A stretch of DNA of 15,323 nucleotides from Kingella pumchi (lineage in GTDB: Bacteria; Pseudomonadota; Gammaproteobacteria; Burkholderiales; Neisseriaceae): the NCBI RefSeq assembly GCF_022288825.1, contig NZ_JAKOOW010000033.1, positions 89,604 through 104,926 of the forward strand, read 5' to 3'. A model generated the notes under the pieces. The model made no database searches and was not told where the DNA came from. It was given only the letters and a program-made list of their open reading frames with translations. Shown here one piece after another: positions 6,670-13,584 of the stretch. Both the position numbers and the translations under genes were made by a program. Positions within the stretch are counted from its first letter, which is position 1; every line of letters begins with the position of its first letter.

Positions 6670-6694
6670 AAAAACAAAGCCCCCATTCGGGGGC
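6670..6694 (-). terminator. intrinsic terminator between the first HigBA and the membrane protein gene
   Basis: Minus-strand stem GCCCCC-GAAT-GGGGGC (6679-6694) followed by UUUGUUUUU. It would stop late-block transcription just before the membrane protein gene, whose ribosome binding site follows within a few bases. Confidence 0.8.
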
Positions 6695-6712
6695 AGAAAC
6701 AAGGTTTAACCC

Positions 6713-6741
6713 TTGACGTTAATAACGCATCACGTTACTAT
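6713..6741 (+). promoter_or_regulatory. sigma70-type promoter and operators of the first HigBA pair
   Basis: TTGACG (6713-6718), 17-base spacer, TACTAT (6736-6741). The HigB ATG begins at 6748, about where transcription should start, so the message is probably leaderless or nearly so. Three half-sites overlap the promoter: CGTTA (6717-6721), TAACG (6723-6727) and CGTTA (6733-6737). They form two inverted repeats, CGTTA-A-TAACG and TAACG-CATCA-CGTTA, likely bound by HigA for autorepression. Confidence 0.8.
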
Positions 6742-6747
6742 AAACAC

Positions 6748-7026
6748 ATGATTCAAGACTTCGCCTGCAAAGACACCCAAGCCCTGTTTGACGGCAAGCG
6801 GGTCAAGCGCTTTGCCAACATCGAGCGCAGCGCCATCCGCAAGCTGCAGCAGCTTCATGCCGCCGCCGATTTAAACTTCCTGCGCGTGCCGCCCGGCAAC
6901 CGCTTGGAAGCCCTAAGCGGCGACCGCGCAGGGCAGCACAGCATCCGCATCAACGACCAATGGCGCATCTGCTTCGTGTGGGACAACGGACACGCGCTGC
7001 AAGTTGAAATCACCGATTACCACTAA
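6748..7026 (+). CDS. higB: HigB-family toxin (RelE fold mRNA interferase)
   Basis: 92-residue toxin of the HigB/RelE superfamily, expected to cut mRNA on the ribosome and to be neutralised by the HigA encoded next. Family landmarks: N-terminal MIQDFACKDTQALF; central PPGNRLEALSGDRAGQHS; SIRINDQWRICFVW; and C-terminal ITDYH. Asp90-Tyr91-His92 match the C-terminal catalytic triad known from Proteus HigB, while the position of its His54 is Glu54 here, as in the subfamily with NRLEAL. The gene lacks a clear ribosome binding site, consistent with a leaderless message. Toxin-first order is typical of higBA. It lies antisense within the late block and is isolated by terminators on both sides. Confidence 0.92.
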   Translation: MIQDFACKDTQALFDGKRVKRFANIERSAIRKLQQLHAAADLNFLRVPPGNRLEALSGDRAGQHSIRINDQWRICFVWDNGHALQVEITDYH

Positions 7027-7037
7027 AGGAGACAGAC

Positions 7038-7337
7038 ATGGCAAAACGCGAAATCCCCCTTGCCCATCCCGGCGAAATCCTGCTGCTGGACTGGCTCGAA
7101 CCCTTGGGCATCAGCCAGTACGCCCTAGCCAAAGCCACCGGCGTGCCGCCCCGGCGCATCAACGAAATCGTCAAAGGCCGCCGCGCCATTACCGCCGACA
7201 CCGCCCTGCGTCTGGCCGCCTTTTTCGGCACCGACGCCCAAAGCTGGCTGAACCTGCAAAGCCACTACGACGCCGAGCAGACCCGCGAGCAGATTGCCGA
7301 TGAGCTGGCCGGCATCCACGCCTTCTGCGCCGCCTGA
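7038..7337 (+). CDS. higA: HigA-family antitoxin (XRE-type helix-turn-helix)
   Basis: 99 residues. It opens with the HigA signature HPGEILLLDWLEPLGISQYALA, and a helix-turn-helix covers about 25-60 (ISQYALAKATGVPPRRINEIV); the C-terminal part is a charged helix (HYDAEQTREQIADELAG). It should bind the HigB above and repress the shared promoter. It starts 12 bases after the HigB stop with AAGGAGA at ideal spacing, so the antitoxin has a good site while the toxin does not, which would favour antitoxin excess. It ends just before a 17-bp perfect-stem terminator. Confidence 0.94.
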   Translation: MAKREIPLAHPGEILLLDWLEPLGISQYALAKATGVPPRRINEIVKGRRAITADTALRLAAFFGTDAQSWLNLQSHYDAEQTREQIADELAGIHAFCAA

Positions 7338-7348
7338 ACTACTTGCAC

Positions 7349-7389
7349 AAAAGCAGCCTGAAAGCCGTTTATGCTTTCAGGCTGCTTTT
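7349..7389. terminator. bidirectional DUS-derived terminator
   Basis: Perfect 17-bp arms AAAAGCAGCCTGAAAGC (7349-7365) and GCTTTCAGGCTGCTTTT (7373-7389) with a seven-base loop. Each arm carries a one-base variant of the uptake sequence (AAGCAGCCTGAA). The U runs on both strands suit termination of higBA from the left and of the tail accessory pair from the right; the minus-strand stop at 7390 abuts the hairpin. Confidence 0.9.
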
Positions 7390-8280
7390 TCAGACTGCAG
7401 GCTTGTCGATAACGACAATCTCGTTGTAACCCATCGGATTGGATACAACGAGTTCCGTATCAAAATGGTAAAAATTACGAGGCAGGTTAATTCCCGTATA
7501 GGCATGGCACATTGACAGACGCACGCGCCCCTGATGCAGCACGGGAGCAAAGTAGGCTCGTCCACGGTCGTTTACCCGCGAATCCCGTCCGCGATATTCG
7601 ACAGAAGTACAGAAGCCGATACTGACCAGCTTGTTTTCGCCGACATACACGCCCGCCGATTCGGACAGAAAATCATACATCAACAGTTGGCCTTGGTCTT
7701 CTTGGCGGTGCCATGTCGCATCAATGCGGAACGGCGCGGGAATCCCGCCCAATTCGGCAACCGTCGGCCGATGGCGCACGCGCATCAAATCCCAGCCGCT
7801 GTGATACAGCAGGCTGCCGTCCGGCCGGTAAACGTTCAGGCCGTAGCGGTCGGTGGCCACAGCAGAATCCGTCAGCGCATAAACATAAAAATCCTGTGCC
7901 GTGGCAAGTTCGCCCCTGATGTCGCCGCGCCAGTTGAATATCACCAGATACCAGCCGTCATCGCGCAACTGCAGGAAGTTGTCATTTGGATTGCTGACAA
8001 AGACATCGTTATCGATTCTGGGAATGTACCCGGCAATGCCGCCGTATCCCGCACCGTCCCAAAACGTGTATGCACGCGGGAACAGGCGGGGATGCTCGGT
8101 AAACACCTGAAATACGCCGTCGCGGTCGCCGATGCGGATTTCTTTGTAATAATTTGCAACCTTCCCGACCACCGAATAGGGTTTTGTGATTTCGCTGCGG
8201 TTAATCTTTCGCCGGAACATCAACAGTTTCTCTGTCCCTAAAACCATAGGCAAATCTGCAGAAAACAAACCGTAATTCAT
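7390..8280 (-). CDS. putative tail-tip accessory protein, function unknown
   Basis: 296 residues starting MNYGLFSADLPMVLGTEKLL. The ATG overlaps the stop of the preceding gene as ATGA (8277-8280), so this start, not the longer open frame to 8391, is preferred and the two genes are coupled. Tyr, Phe, Asp and Gly are frequent, with many short beta-like stretches (DDGWYLVIFNWRG, YVYALTDSAV) and no signal peptide, as expected of a phage tail protein. Its opening xYGLxxx resembles that of its neighbour (EGYGLEVGG) and small proteins often encoded just after J-like genes; a relation to the DUF6453-type group is a guess. G+C is lower here (about 49% over five 60-base blocks I counted), which suggests later acquisition. 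Receptor binding or tip decoration is possible, unproven. Confidence 0.75.
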   Translation of the reverse strand: MNYGLFSADLPMVLGTEKLLMFRRKINRSEITKPYSVVGKVANYYKEIRIGDRDGVFQVFTEHPRLFPRAYTFWDGAGYGGIAGYIPRIDNDVFVSNPNDNFLQLRDDGWYLVIFNWRGDIRGELATAQDFYVYALTDSAVATDRYGLNVYRPDGSLLYHSGWDLMRVRHRPTVAELGGIPAPFRIDATWHRQEDQGQLLMYDFLSESAGVYVGENKLVSIGFCTSVEYRGRDSRVNDRGRAYFAPVLHQGRVRLSMCHAYTGINLPRNFYHFDTELVVSNPMGYNEIVVIDKPAV

Positions 8281-8600
8281 TTGCAGTATCTCCAAATCAA
8301 AGCCGTATCCACGCTGCCCAACGCAGCATAGGCGTAAACCTGAAATGTCCGCCAAATCAACTTTGAGCCGTCGCTGAACGCCCGCGTACACGCCACCATT
8401 CCGCCCCCGCTGCCGGAGTGCAGCGCGGTATGGCCGAAATGGTTGTCCGAATAGACATAGGTGGCAAAATAACCGTAACGTTCGTCGTCCGACGGGTAAA
8501 CATACTCACCGCTCTTGCCGGCAATATGCAGCGTATCCGCCAACATCGCCACCCCGAGAAAAGGCGGTCTGCCGCCAACTTCCAAGCCGTATCCTTCCAT
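8277..8600 (-). CDS. small tail-tip accessory protein, function unknown
   Basis: 107 residues starting MEGYGLEVGGRPPFLGVAML. AAGGATG about 5 bases upstream supports the start, 14 bases after the stop of the J-like gene. Predicted to be mostly beta; Gly, Ser and Tyr are rich in the middle (HSGSGGGMVACTRAF) and it ends TALIWRYCK. The YGLEV opening is seen in small siphovirus proteins next to host-specificity genes. It is coupled through ATGA to the 296-residue gene, and the two look like a two-part adsorption or tip module, perhaps related by duplication and growth. No function can be given from sequence alone. Confidence 0.7.
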   Translation of the reverse strand: MEGYGLEVGGRPPFLGVAMLADTLHIAGKSGEYVYPSDDERYGYFATYVYSDNHFGHTALHSGSGGGMVACTRAFSDGSKLIWRTFQVYAYAALGSVDTALIWRYCK

Positions 8601-8614
8601 AGCTCATCCTTGTG

Positions 8615-11600
8615 TTATTCCAGTTTTCCCAATCTGACCCGTAAAACGCCCGCTTCGTCATAAACTTCAACGGCTTCATTGCTGATTTTCAAGCCAACGT
8701 TGCGTTTTGCATCAGCTCGGATAGTCATCGTACCTTGGGCATCCACCGTAAACCTACCTTTGCCGATATTCAGGCTGCCGGCGGTGATGTCGCCCATATC
8801 GGCGCTGATGGCCGAGAGTTTGTCCACCTGCAGCTTTTCAGCCGTTACCGCTTTGGCTGCCAGCTTCTCCGCCGTTACCGCCCCCGCTTTAAGCAGGTTG
8901 GCGCCGATGGAATTTGCCTGCAGCTTGTCAGCACTGATGTCGCCGGCGTTGAGTTTGTCGATAATCGCCTTGCCGTTCACGATCAGCTTGCCGTTGATGC
9001 CGACGGTTTGGGTTTGGGTATCGACGGTAAACGGGTAGATATCCCCCGCGCCCGCCGCGCCGATGCCGAACCTGTCAGCGCTGACGATAAAGGCGCTGGT
9101 TGGCTTGCCGTCTTTAAGCGTAGTAGCCAAGCCGTAGCCCGCCACATGGCCGTTCACGTCCACTTTTACCGTGTACTGCGCTTCCAGCCCTTTTATGCTT
9201 TGGGCAGTAGCCTGTACGGTTGCCGAACTGTTGTTTACAGTAGTCGTAAGCGTGTCAATGCGCTTGGCAGTAGCAGTATCTTTATTGGCCTGCGCCAGCT
9301 TAAAGGTATTCAAATCGGCCGCAGCATCCGCAGCTTTCTTTTCTGCTGCTGCCGCAGCCGCCCTAACCGCATCCGCTTTTGCTTGCGCTCCTGCCGTAGT
9401 CTCGACAGCAGCCCACTGACCCCACGCGTCTCTAGTCAATACCCAGCGCCCGCCCTGAGAAGCACGCACCGCATCAGACACACGGCGCTTGACCGCCCCG
9501 TCCGACAAATAGGCCGTCTGAACAATTTGGCCGCCTGATACGTTTTCCCACGGCACAACCGTTTCAACGACCGCGTAGCCGCTGCCGCCCAAACCTACCG
9601 CCCCCACACTTTTGAACTCCGATGCCGTGCGGCGCGGGTAATGCTCCCAGTACCACGACGGCGGACGGTTGTCGTTGCGGGTATCCGTATTTTGGAACTT
9701 TGCCGACACCGCATCTTGCGCGATAGTCTCCACCTGCGCCCGCGTAACGCTGCTTTGACGCAGCTCGGTTACACTGCCTTCAGTCTGGCCAACACGGGTG
9801 GATAAAGCAGCAATTTCAGATGCGCGGCTTTTGTCCTTTTCCGACAAAACCGTCTGTTCCCGTGATACCGATGCAATTTGCCCTTCCAAATCTGCGGCTA
9901 CTGCTTGACGGGCGCGCGCTTCTGCCGCGTCCCCGTCTGCCCTGGCTTTTTTCTCTTCCTCTAATGCGGCGGCGGCAGTACGGCCGGCGGCAGTAAGGGT
10001 TTCGATCCGCTGCGTCTGTCCATTGGCAATATTTTCTACCGATGTAATTTTGCTACCCAATTCACGCGCTTTAGCGGCCAAGGCATCAGCAGCTTTTTTC
10101 TCGGCTGCCGCAACAGCCGCGATGCGGGCGGAAGCTTCCGCTTGGATTTTCGTATCCACTCCGGCACTGTCGTTAATCTTTTCGACCAACTCCCTGCTCA
10201 AAGCGCTTTCACCCAAATCCTTGGCAATCGCTGAGACTTCATACACGGTAAAAGCATGGCTGCTGCTGACGTTCATGCCGTCTTTGCCGAAGCTGTCGTA
10301 GCCCGCTGCCCGCAGATAGTAGGTTTTGCCCGCTTCCAGCGCCTTGCCTGCACATTTGCCGACGGTGATAAAGGTATCGCGGCCGTCGTAGGCAAGGTTG
10401 GCATCGGTGGCCGGGCAGTCCGACTCTTCCGACACCCACAGGCGGATGCCGGCAAAGTCTTCTTCCTGCGGCGCGGCACAGCGGAAAAACACCTGTTTCA
10501 GGCTGCCGTCCAGCTCGATGCCGCTTAAAGACTGCAGCTGCGGATTGCGCGCCACTGCCTGCGCCCAGTTGCCGGTTTTGCCGGTTACCGCACGCGCACG
10601 GACGCGGAACACCACATCGCGCATCTGTCCGCCGTCGGCCTTCATGTCCGCCAGCGTGTAGCTGTAGCGGTTGTCGATAATGCCTTCGATGCGGCGCAGG
10701 CGGGTTTGGCTTTGGGCGGCATAGACTTCCACATCGTAGCTGTCTGCCCCGTCCAGCTTGTCCCATGCCAGCACCGCATCGCGGCCGTATGTCCAGCCCG
10801 ATGTCAGGCGCAGATTGGCGATTTCGCCCAGCGGCGCGCCGATGATGGTGTAAGGGTAGGCCGGCACTTCGCCCAATTCCTGCATGCCGCTGCCGAAAAC
10901 ATTAAACGACACCAGCTTGACCCAAACAGTCTTGCCCAGCCAGCCCTTGTCAAAGCGGTAGCGGAACAGCGCTTCGTCCAGCCGCACAAAGGGCGCGCCG
11001 GCCCCATGCTCGCTGATGGCGCTGCCCCATGCGCCGCGCGTCAGATTGCTTAAGGTATAGCGCCCCAAGCCCGTCAGTTCGGCGTTTTGGTAGGCCAGAA
11101 ACTCACCGTCCAGCCAGCAGGCGGTTACCATCTGCCGCGCTTCTTCCTCGCTTGCGCCGTGCAGGTGGCCCGCACCGATCTGCACGTCGGCGGTATTGAT
11201 GCGGTCGTACACCGCGCCGGATGGCAGCGCGTTTTGCAGGCTGCCGTAGCGGGCTTTGGTATTGACCGTGCCGACGCGGCTGTAGCTGTCGCCGTCGGCC
11301 GACACCCACACTTCGCAGCCGCCCCAGTATTCGCCGCCGCCGGTCGCCAGCCAGATTTGCGGCTCGTTGCCGGTCAGCTGCAGCGGCGCTTCAAACATCA
11401 CCGGCGCGGACGCATTGCCCGGGGAGACGTTGTAATCGGCGCTGTAGCCGCCGTTGTCCTGTGTCGGGTATTCCGCCGCGTTGGCTGTGCCGGCGGGGAA
11501 GTCTTCGGCGCGTACCTTCAGCAGGCCGTCTTCGTCTTCTTCGATTTCGATAATCCGCACCGGCGTCTTGTCCAAACCCAAGCCGGCATCGGTCAGCGTT

Positions 11601-12751
11601 ACCAAGTCCATAGGCTCGAGCAGCACATACTTCCAGCCCAGCTTGAACTCATACTCGTTGCGCACATACAGCGCGCGCTGCAGGGTCAGTTGCGCCACCT
11701 GCTGCGCCACATCCTTGTCGCAGATGGCATGCATCTTCAGCGCTTCCTGCGGGCGCAGGCCGTACTGCTCGATATTCGCCTGGTCTTTGGCTTCGGCCAC
11801 CGCGATGTTGTAGTCGTTCGCCCTGTCCAGATACTCGATTTGCACCTGGTTGTAGGCGTCGGCATTGGTTTTGCGCTCCACCTTCACCGGGTCGCTGCCG
11901 GTAGCGATAAAGTCGTCGTCGTCCAGATCGTAAAGCGGCGTCAGGTTCGGGATATAGGCCGCCCCGTTGCCGTGCAGCGGCGCATCGCCGTAAGGCACGA
12001 TTTTCAGGCTGCCTTGGCTGAATACCGCCGCCGCATTGGTCTGCCGCAGCAGCTCGCTGATATTGCGCCTCGCCTCACTCTGCTCGCCGTAAACCGGACT
12101 CAAAAACAGCCCCGCCGCGCGGCAGTAGCTGCCGTACACGGCAAAATCGCCCAGATTTTCCGCCGGAAAACCGCAGCCGTAATTCGGATTGCTCAACAAA
12201 TCCTGCAGAATGTCGGCAGGGTTGGCGTCGGGAATCGACGCGGAATAGCCCAATTTGCCGTCCACCTCGAAATTGTGGCTGTACACCTGCGCACTGTTGG
12301 TCAGTTGGTAGTTCGGACTGCGCAGATAGGCCGTGTCCGAGTAGGCAATCGCCTGCGGCAGGTTTTTGCCCTGCAAAAGGTGCGGCCATACCGGCTGGTC
12401 GTGTTCCCCCTTGGCCAGCTCAAGGCGCAAATCGGCGGGCGACAAAAACTTCTCCTTGTCGCGCCAGATTTTGGTAATCCCCTTGATCGGCCCTTCGCAC
12501 AAACCCAGCGCCACCGCCGCTTCGTAGGTGTATTTCACATCCACCTGCTTCACACCGCCGCCGCCCTTGCCGCCTTGGCGTGTTTCCGTGCGATGTTCGA
12601 AGGTAGTGAAGTCGCCGTACCAAATCAGATTGCCGGCCACGCGGTTGCGGCCGTAAACCACAGGTAGCGTCAGCCCTTGGCTGGACTGCTGCACCTGCAG
12701 CGACAAAATCCGCTGTTCGGATGTGGAGATAGTGGAAGATTTGCCGCCCAT
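8615..12751 (-). CDS. phage tail tip / host-specificity protein (J-like)
   Basis: 1378 residues, largest gene of the window; forms the tail tip that contacts the host and anchors the hub. The N-terminal 220 residues (LPVVYGRNRVAGNLIWYGDF; AVALGLCEGPIKGITKIW) match J/GTA gp15-type tip proteins. A Phage-tail_3-type region lies near 225-400 (ISELLRQTNAAAVFSQGSLK), two fibronectin-III-like domains at about 637-735 and 735-835, and an Ala-rich coiled coil at about 850-1007. A compact domain (NRPPSWYWEHYPRR) covers about 1015-1115, then a second coiled coil to 1180, a DUF1983-like region (about 1184-1250), a repeat of ISADKL/VTAEKL units (about 1254-1315) and a short beta end. The start has GGGAA about 10 bases upstream. 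It follows the NlpC gene after a DUS terminator. No TIM-barrel domain was seen, unlike some GTA homologues. Confidence 0.92.
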   Translation of the reverse strand: MGGKSSTISTSEQRILSLQVQQSSQGLTLPVVYGRNRVAGNLIWYGDFTTFEHRTETRQGGKGGGGVKQVDVKYTYEAAVALGLCEGPIKGITKIWRDKEKFLSPADLRLELAKGEHDQPVWPHLLQGKNLPQAIAYSDTAYLRSPNYQLTNSAQVYSHNFEVDGKLGYSASIPDANPADILQDLLSNPNYGCGFPAENLGDFAVYGSYCRAAGLFLSPVYGEQSEARRNISELLRQTNAAAVFSQGSLKIVPYGDAPLHGNGAAYIPNLTPLYDLDDDDFIATGSDPVKVERKTNADAYNQVQIEYLDRANDYNIAVAEAKDQANIEQYGLRPQEALKMHAICDKDVAQQVAQLTLQRALYVRNEYEFKLGWKYVLLEPMDLVTLTDAGLGLDKTPVRIIEIEEDEDGLLKVRAEDFPAGTANAAEYPTQDNGGYSADYNVSPGNASAPVMFEAPLQLTGNEPQIWLATGGGEYWGGCEVWVSADGDSYSRVGTVNTKARYGSLQNALPSGAVYDRINTADVQIGAGHLHGASEEEARQMVTACWLDGEFLAYQNAELTGLGRYTLSNLTRGAWGSAISEHGAGAPFVRLDEALFRYRFDKGWLGKTVWVKLVSFNVFGSGMQELGEVPAYPYTIIGAPLGEIANLRLTSGWTYGRDAVLAWDKLDGADSYDVEVYAAQSQTRLRRIEGIIDNRYSYTLADMKADGGQMRDVVFRVRARAVTGKTGNWAQAVARNPQLQSLSGIELDGSLKQVFFRCAAPQEEDFAGIRLWVSEESDCPATDANLAYDGRDTFITVGKCAGKALEAGKTYYLRAAGYDSFGKDGMNVSSSHAFTVYEVSAIAKDLGESALSRELVEKINDSAGVDTKIQAEASARIAAVAAAEKKAADALAAKARELGSKITSVENIANGQTQRIETLTAAGRTAAAALEEEKKARADGDAAEARARQAVAADLEGQIASVSREQTVLSEKDKSRASEIAALSTRVGQTEGSVTELRQSSVTRAQVETIAQDAVSAKFQNTDTRNDNRPPSWYWEHYPRRTASEFKSVGAVGLGGSGYAVVETVVPWENVSGGQIVQTAYLSDGAVKRRVSDAVRASQGGRWVLTRDAWGQWAAVETTAGAQAKADAVRAAAAAAEKKAADAAADLNTFKLAQANKDTATAKRIDTLTTTVNNSSATVQATAQSIKGLEAQYTVKVDVNGHVAGYGLATTLKDGKPTSAFIVSADRFGIGAAGAGDIYPFTVDTQTQTVGINGKLIVNGKAIIDKLNAGDISADKLQANSIGANLLKAGAVTAEKLAAKAVTAEKLQVDKLSAISADMGDITAGSLNIGKGRFTVDAQGTMTIRADAKRNVGLKISNEAVEVYDEAGVLRVRLGKLE
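12003..12014 (-). repeat. DNA uptake sequence within the J-like gene
   Basis: Exact AGGCAGCCTGAA on the minus strand in the coding sequence (Gln-Gly-Ser-Leu-Lys of the tail_3-like region). Nearby coding copies at about 8764, 10497 and 11236 keep AGGCTGCC-like cores but miss bases and are not listed as DUS. Confidence 0.8.
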
Positions 12752-12786
12752 AGTGTCTGTTCCCGTTTTTCAGGCTGTGTTGCAAT

Positions 12787-12832
12787 AAAAAGGCAGCCTG
12801 AAAACGTTTGACTGCGTTTCAGGCTGCCTGAA
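12787..12832 (-). terminator. DUS-pair terminator between the NlpC and J-like genes
   Basis: Arms AGGCAGCCTGAAAACG (12791-12806) and CGTTTCAGGCTGCCT (12815-12829), one bulged base, eight-base loop; both arms are exact uptake sequences, and a palindromic variant copy runs to 12832. On the minus strand the stem ends in five U (12787-12791). The 5' part of the structure also encodes the end of the NlpC protein, whose stop codon is the TGA of the DUS. Confidence 0.85.
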
Positions 12833-13241
12833 AAGTAAAAAAGCGCACCGGACGGCGCGCCAGTTCGGGATTGTCGAAAGTATCCCGCACCACCCCGCGC
12901 CCGATATAGCTGTGGATGATGTCGCGCCCGCCCATGCAGATAGCACCATGGGAAAACGTGCGGCCGAACTTCCACACCGCGATATCGCCCCGCTGCGGCG
13001 TTTTCGTCTCGCGGCAGTAGCGCAGGATATGCTCCAAATAACGCTCGGCGTCGCGGTGCAGGTGCCAGTCCTGCGGGTAGGGGCGCGGGTCGAAGTCCGG
13101 CGGCAGCAGTCCGGCGCTGCGGTACACCGCCACCAGTATCATGGCGCAGTCCACCCCCGCGCCCTTGACCATCGCATGATGGTGGTAGGGCGTTCCCAGC
13201 CAGCTTTGCGCTTCGGCGGCAATGCGCTCGCGTATGTCCAT
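12819..13241 (-). CDS. phage tail NlpC/P60 cell wall peptidase
   Basis: 140 residues, the length usual for the phage NlpC/P60 group (TIGR02219, gp14 of gene transfer agents). Catalytic Cys32 lies in GAGVDCAMILVAVY, His98 in FGRTFSHGAICMGG and a third polar residue, His110, in RDIIHSY. The N-terminal AQSWLGTPYHHHA matches the family. It sits at the tail tip and probably opens peptidoglycan or helps assemble the tip. Its C-terminus (FFTFQAA-stop) is encoded by a DUS, so the last four residues may have been fixed by that repeat. Its 5' end abuts the HigB promoter region (13242-13299), and only a weak AAAG precedes the ATG. Since the second higBA pair separates it from the DUF2163 gene, its message depends on read-through of about 630 bases antisense to higBA. 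Confidence 0.92.
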   Translation of the reverse strand: MDIRERIAAEAQSWLGTPYHHHAMVKGAGVDCAMILVAVYRSAGLLPPDFDPRPYPQDWHLHRDAERYLEHILRYCRETKTPQRGDIAVWKFGRTFSHGAICMGGRDIIHSYIGRGVVRDTFDNPELARRPVRFFTFQAA

Positions 13242-13249
13242 ATTGTAAC

Positions 13250-13285
13250 TTTACAGATTACACATTGTGATTTAAAATATCACAA
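13250..13285 (+). promoter_or_regulatory. promoter and operators of the second HigBA pair
   Basis: TTTACA (13250-13255), 17-base spacer, TAAAAT (13273-13278). A perfect inverted repeat TTGTGAT-(7 bases)-ATCACAA (13265-13285) wraps the -10 box and is a likely HigA operator. A second inverted repeat TGTAA-CT-TTACA (13244-13255) overlaps the -35 box. An AAGGATAAGGG ribosome binding site precedes the HigB ATG at 13300, unlike the first pair. Confidence 0.8.
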
Positions 13286-13299
13286 GAAAGGATAAGGGA

Positions 13300-13575
13300 A
13301 TGATTCAGAGCTTTGCCCACAAAGGCTTGGAGCAGTTTTTTCTGACCGGCAGCAAGGCCGGCATCCAAGCCGCACATGCCGCCCGTCTTGCCCGCATGCT
13401 GGCGGTGCTGGACGAATTGGCCGATATTACCGAACTGAACGGCCTGTGGCGCTGCCACCAGCTCAAAGGCGACCGCCACCCGCAATGGTCTTTGTCGGTA
13501 TCCGGCAACTGGCGGCTCACATTCGAGTTTGAAGACGGCAACGTCCATATTCTCAATTACGAAGACTATCACTAG
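13300..13575 (+). CDS. higB: HigB-family toxin, second copy (Proteus HigB-like)
   Basis: 91 residues, RelE-fold mRNA interferase. It is close in pattern to the Proteus plasmid HigB: MIQSFAHKGLEQFF, WRCHQLKGDR, SVSGNWRLTFEF and C-terminal NYEDYH. The residues His53, Asp89, Tyr90 and His91 correspond to the four active-site residues described for that toxin, so it appears catalytically intact. It differs widely from the HigB at 6748 in the middle region, so the two are not a recent duplication. It begins within the gap between the NlpC and DUF2163 genes, transcribed against both. Confidence 0.93.
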   Translation: MIQSFAHKGLEQFFLTGSKAGIQAAHAARLARMLAVLDELADITELNGLWRCHQLKGDRHPQWSLSVSGNWRLTFEFEDGNVHILNYEDYH

Positions 13576-13584
13576 GAGAACGCC

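Noticed and set aside
11087..12667. 526-residue open frame on the + strand opposite the J-like gene
   Set aside because: It is a mirror of a GC-rich gene: composition heavy in His, Arg, Gln and Val with no domain I recognise, no ribosome binding site seen, and the opposite strand encodes a clear tail protein.
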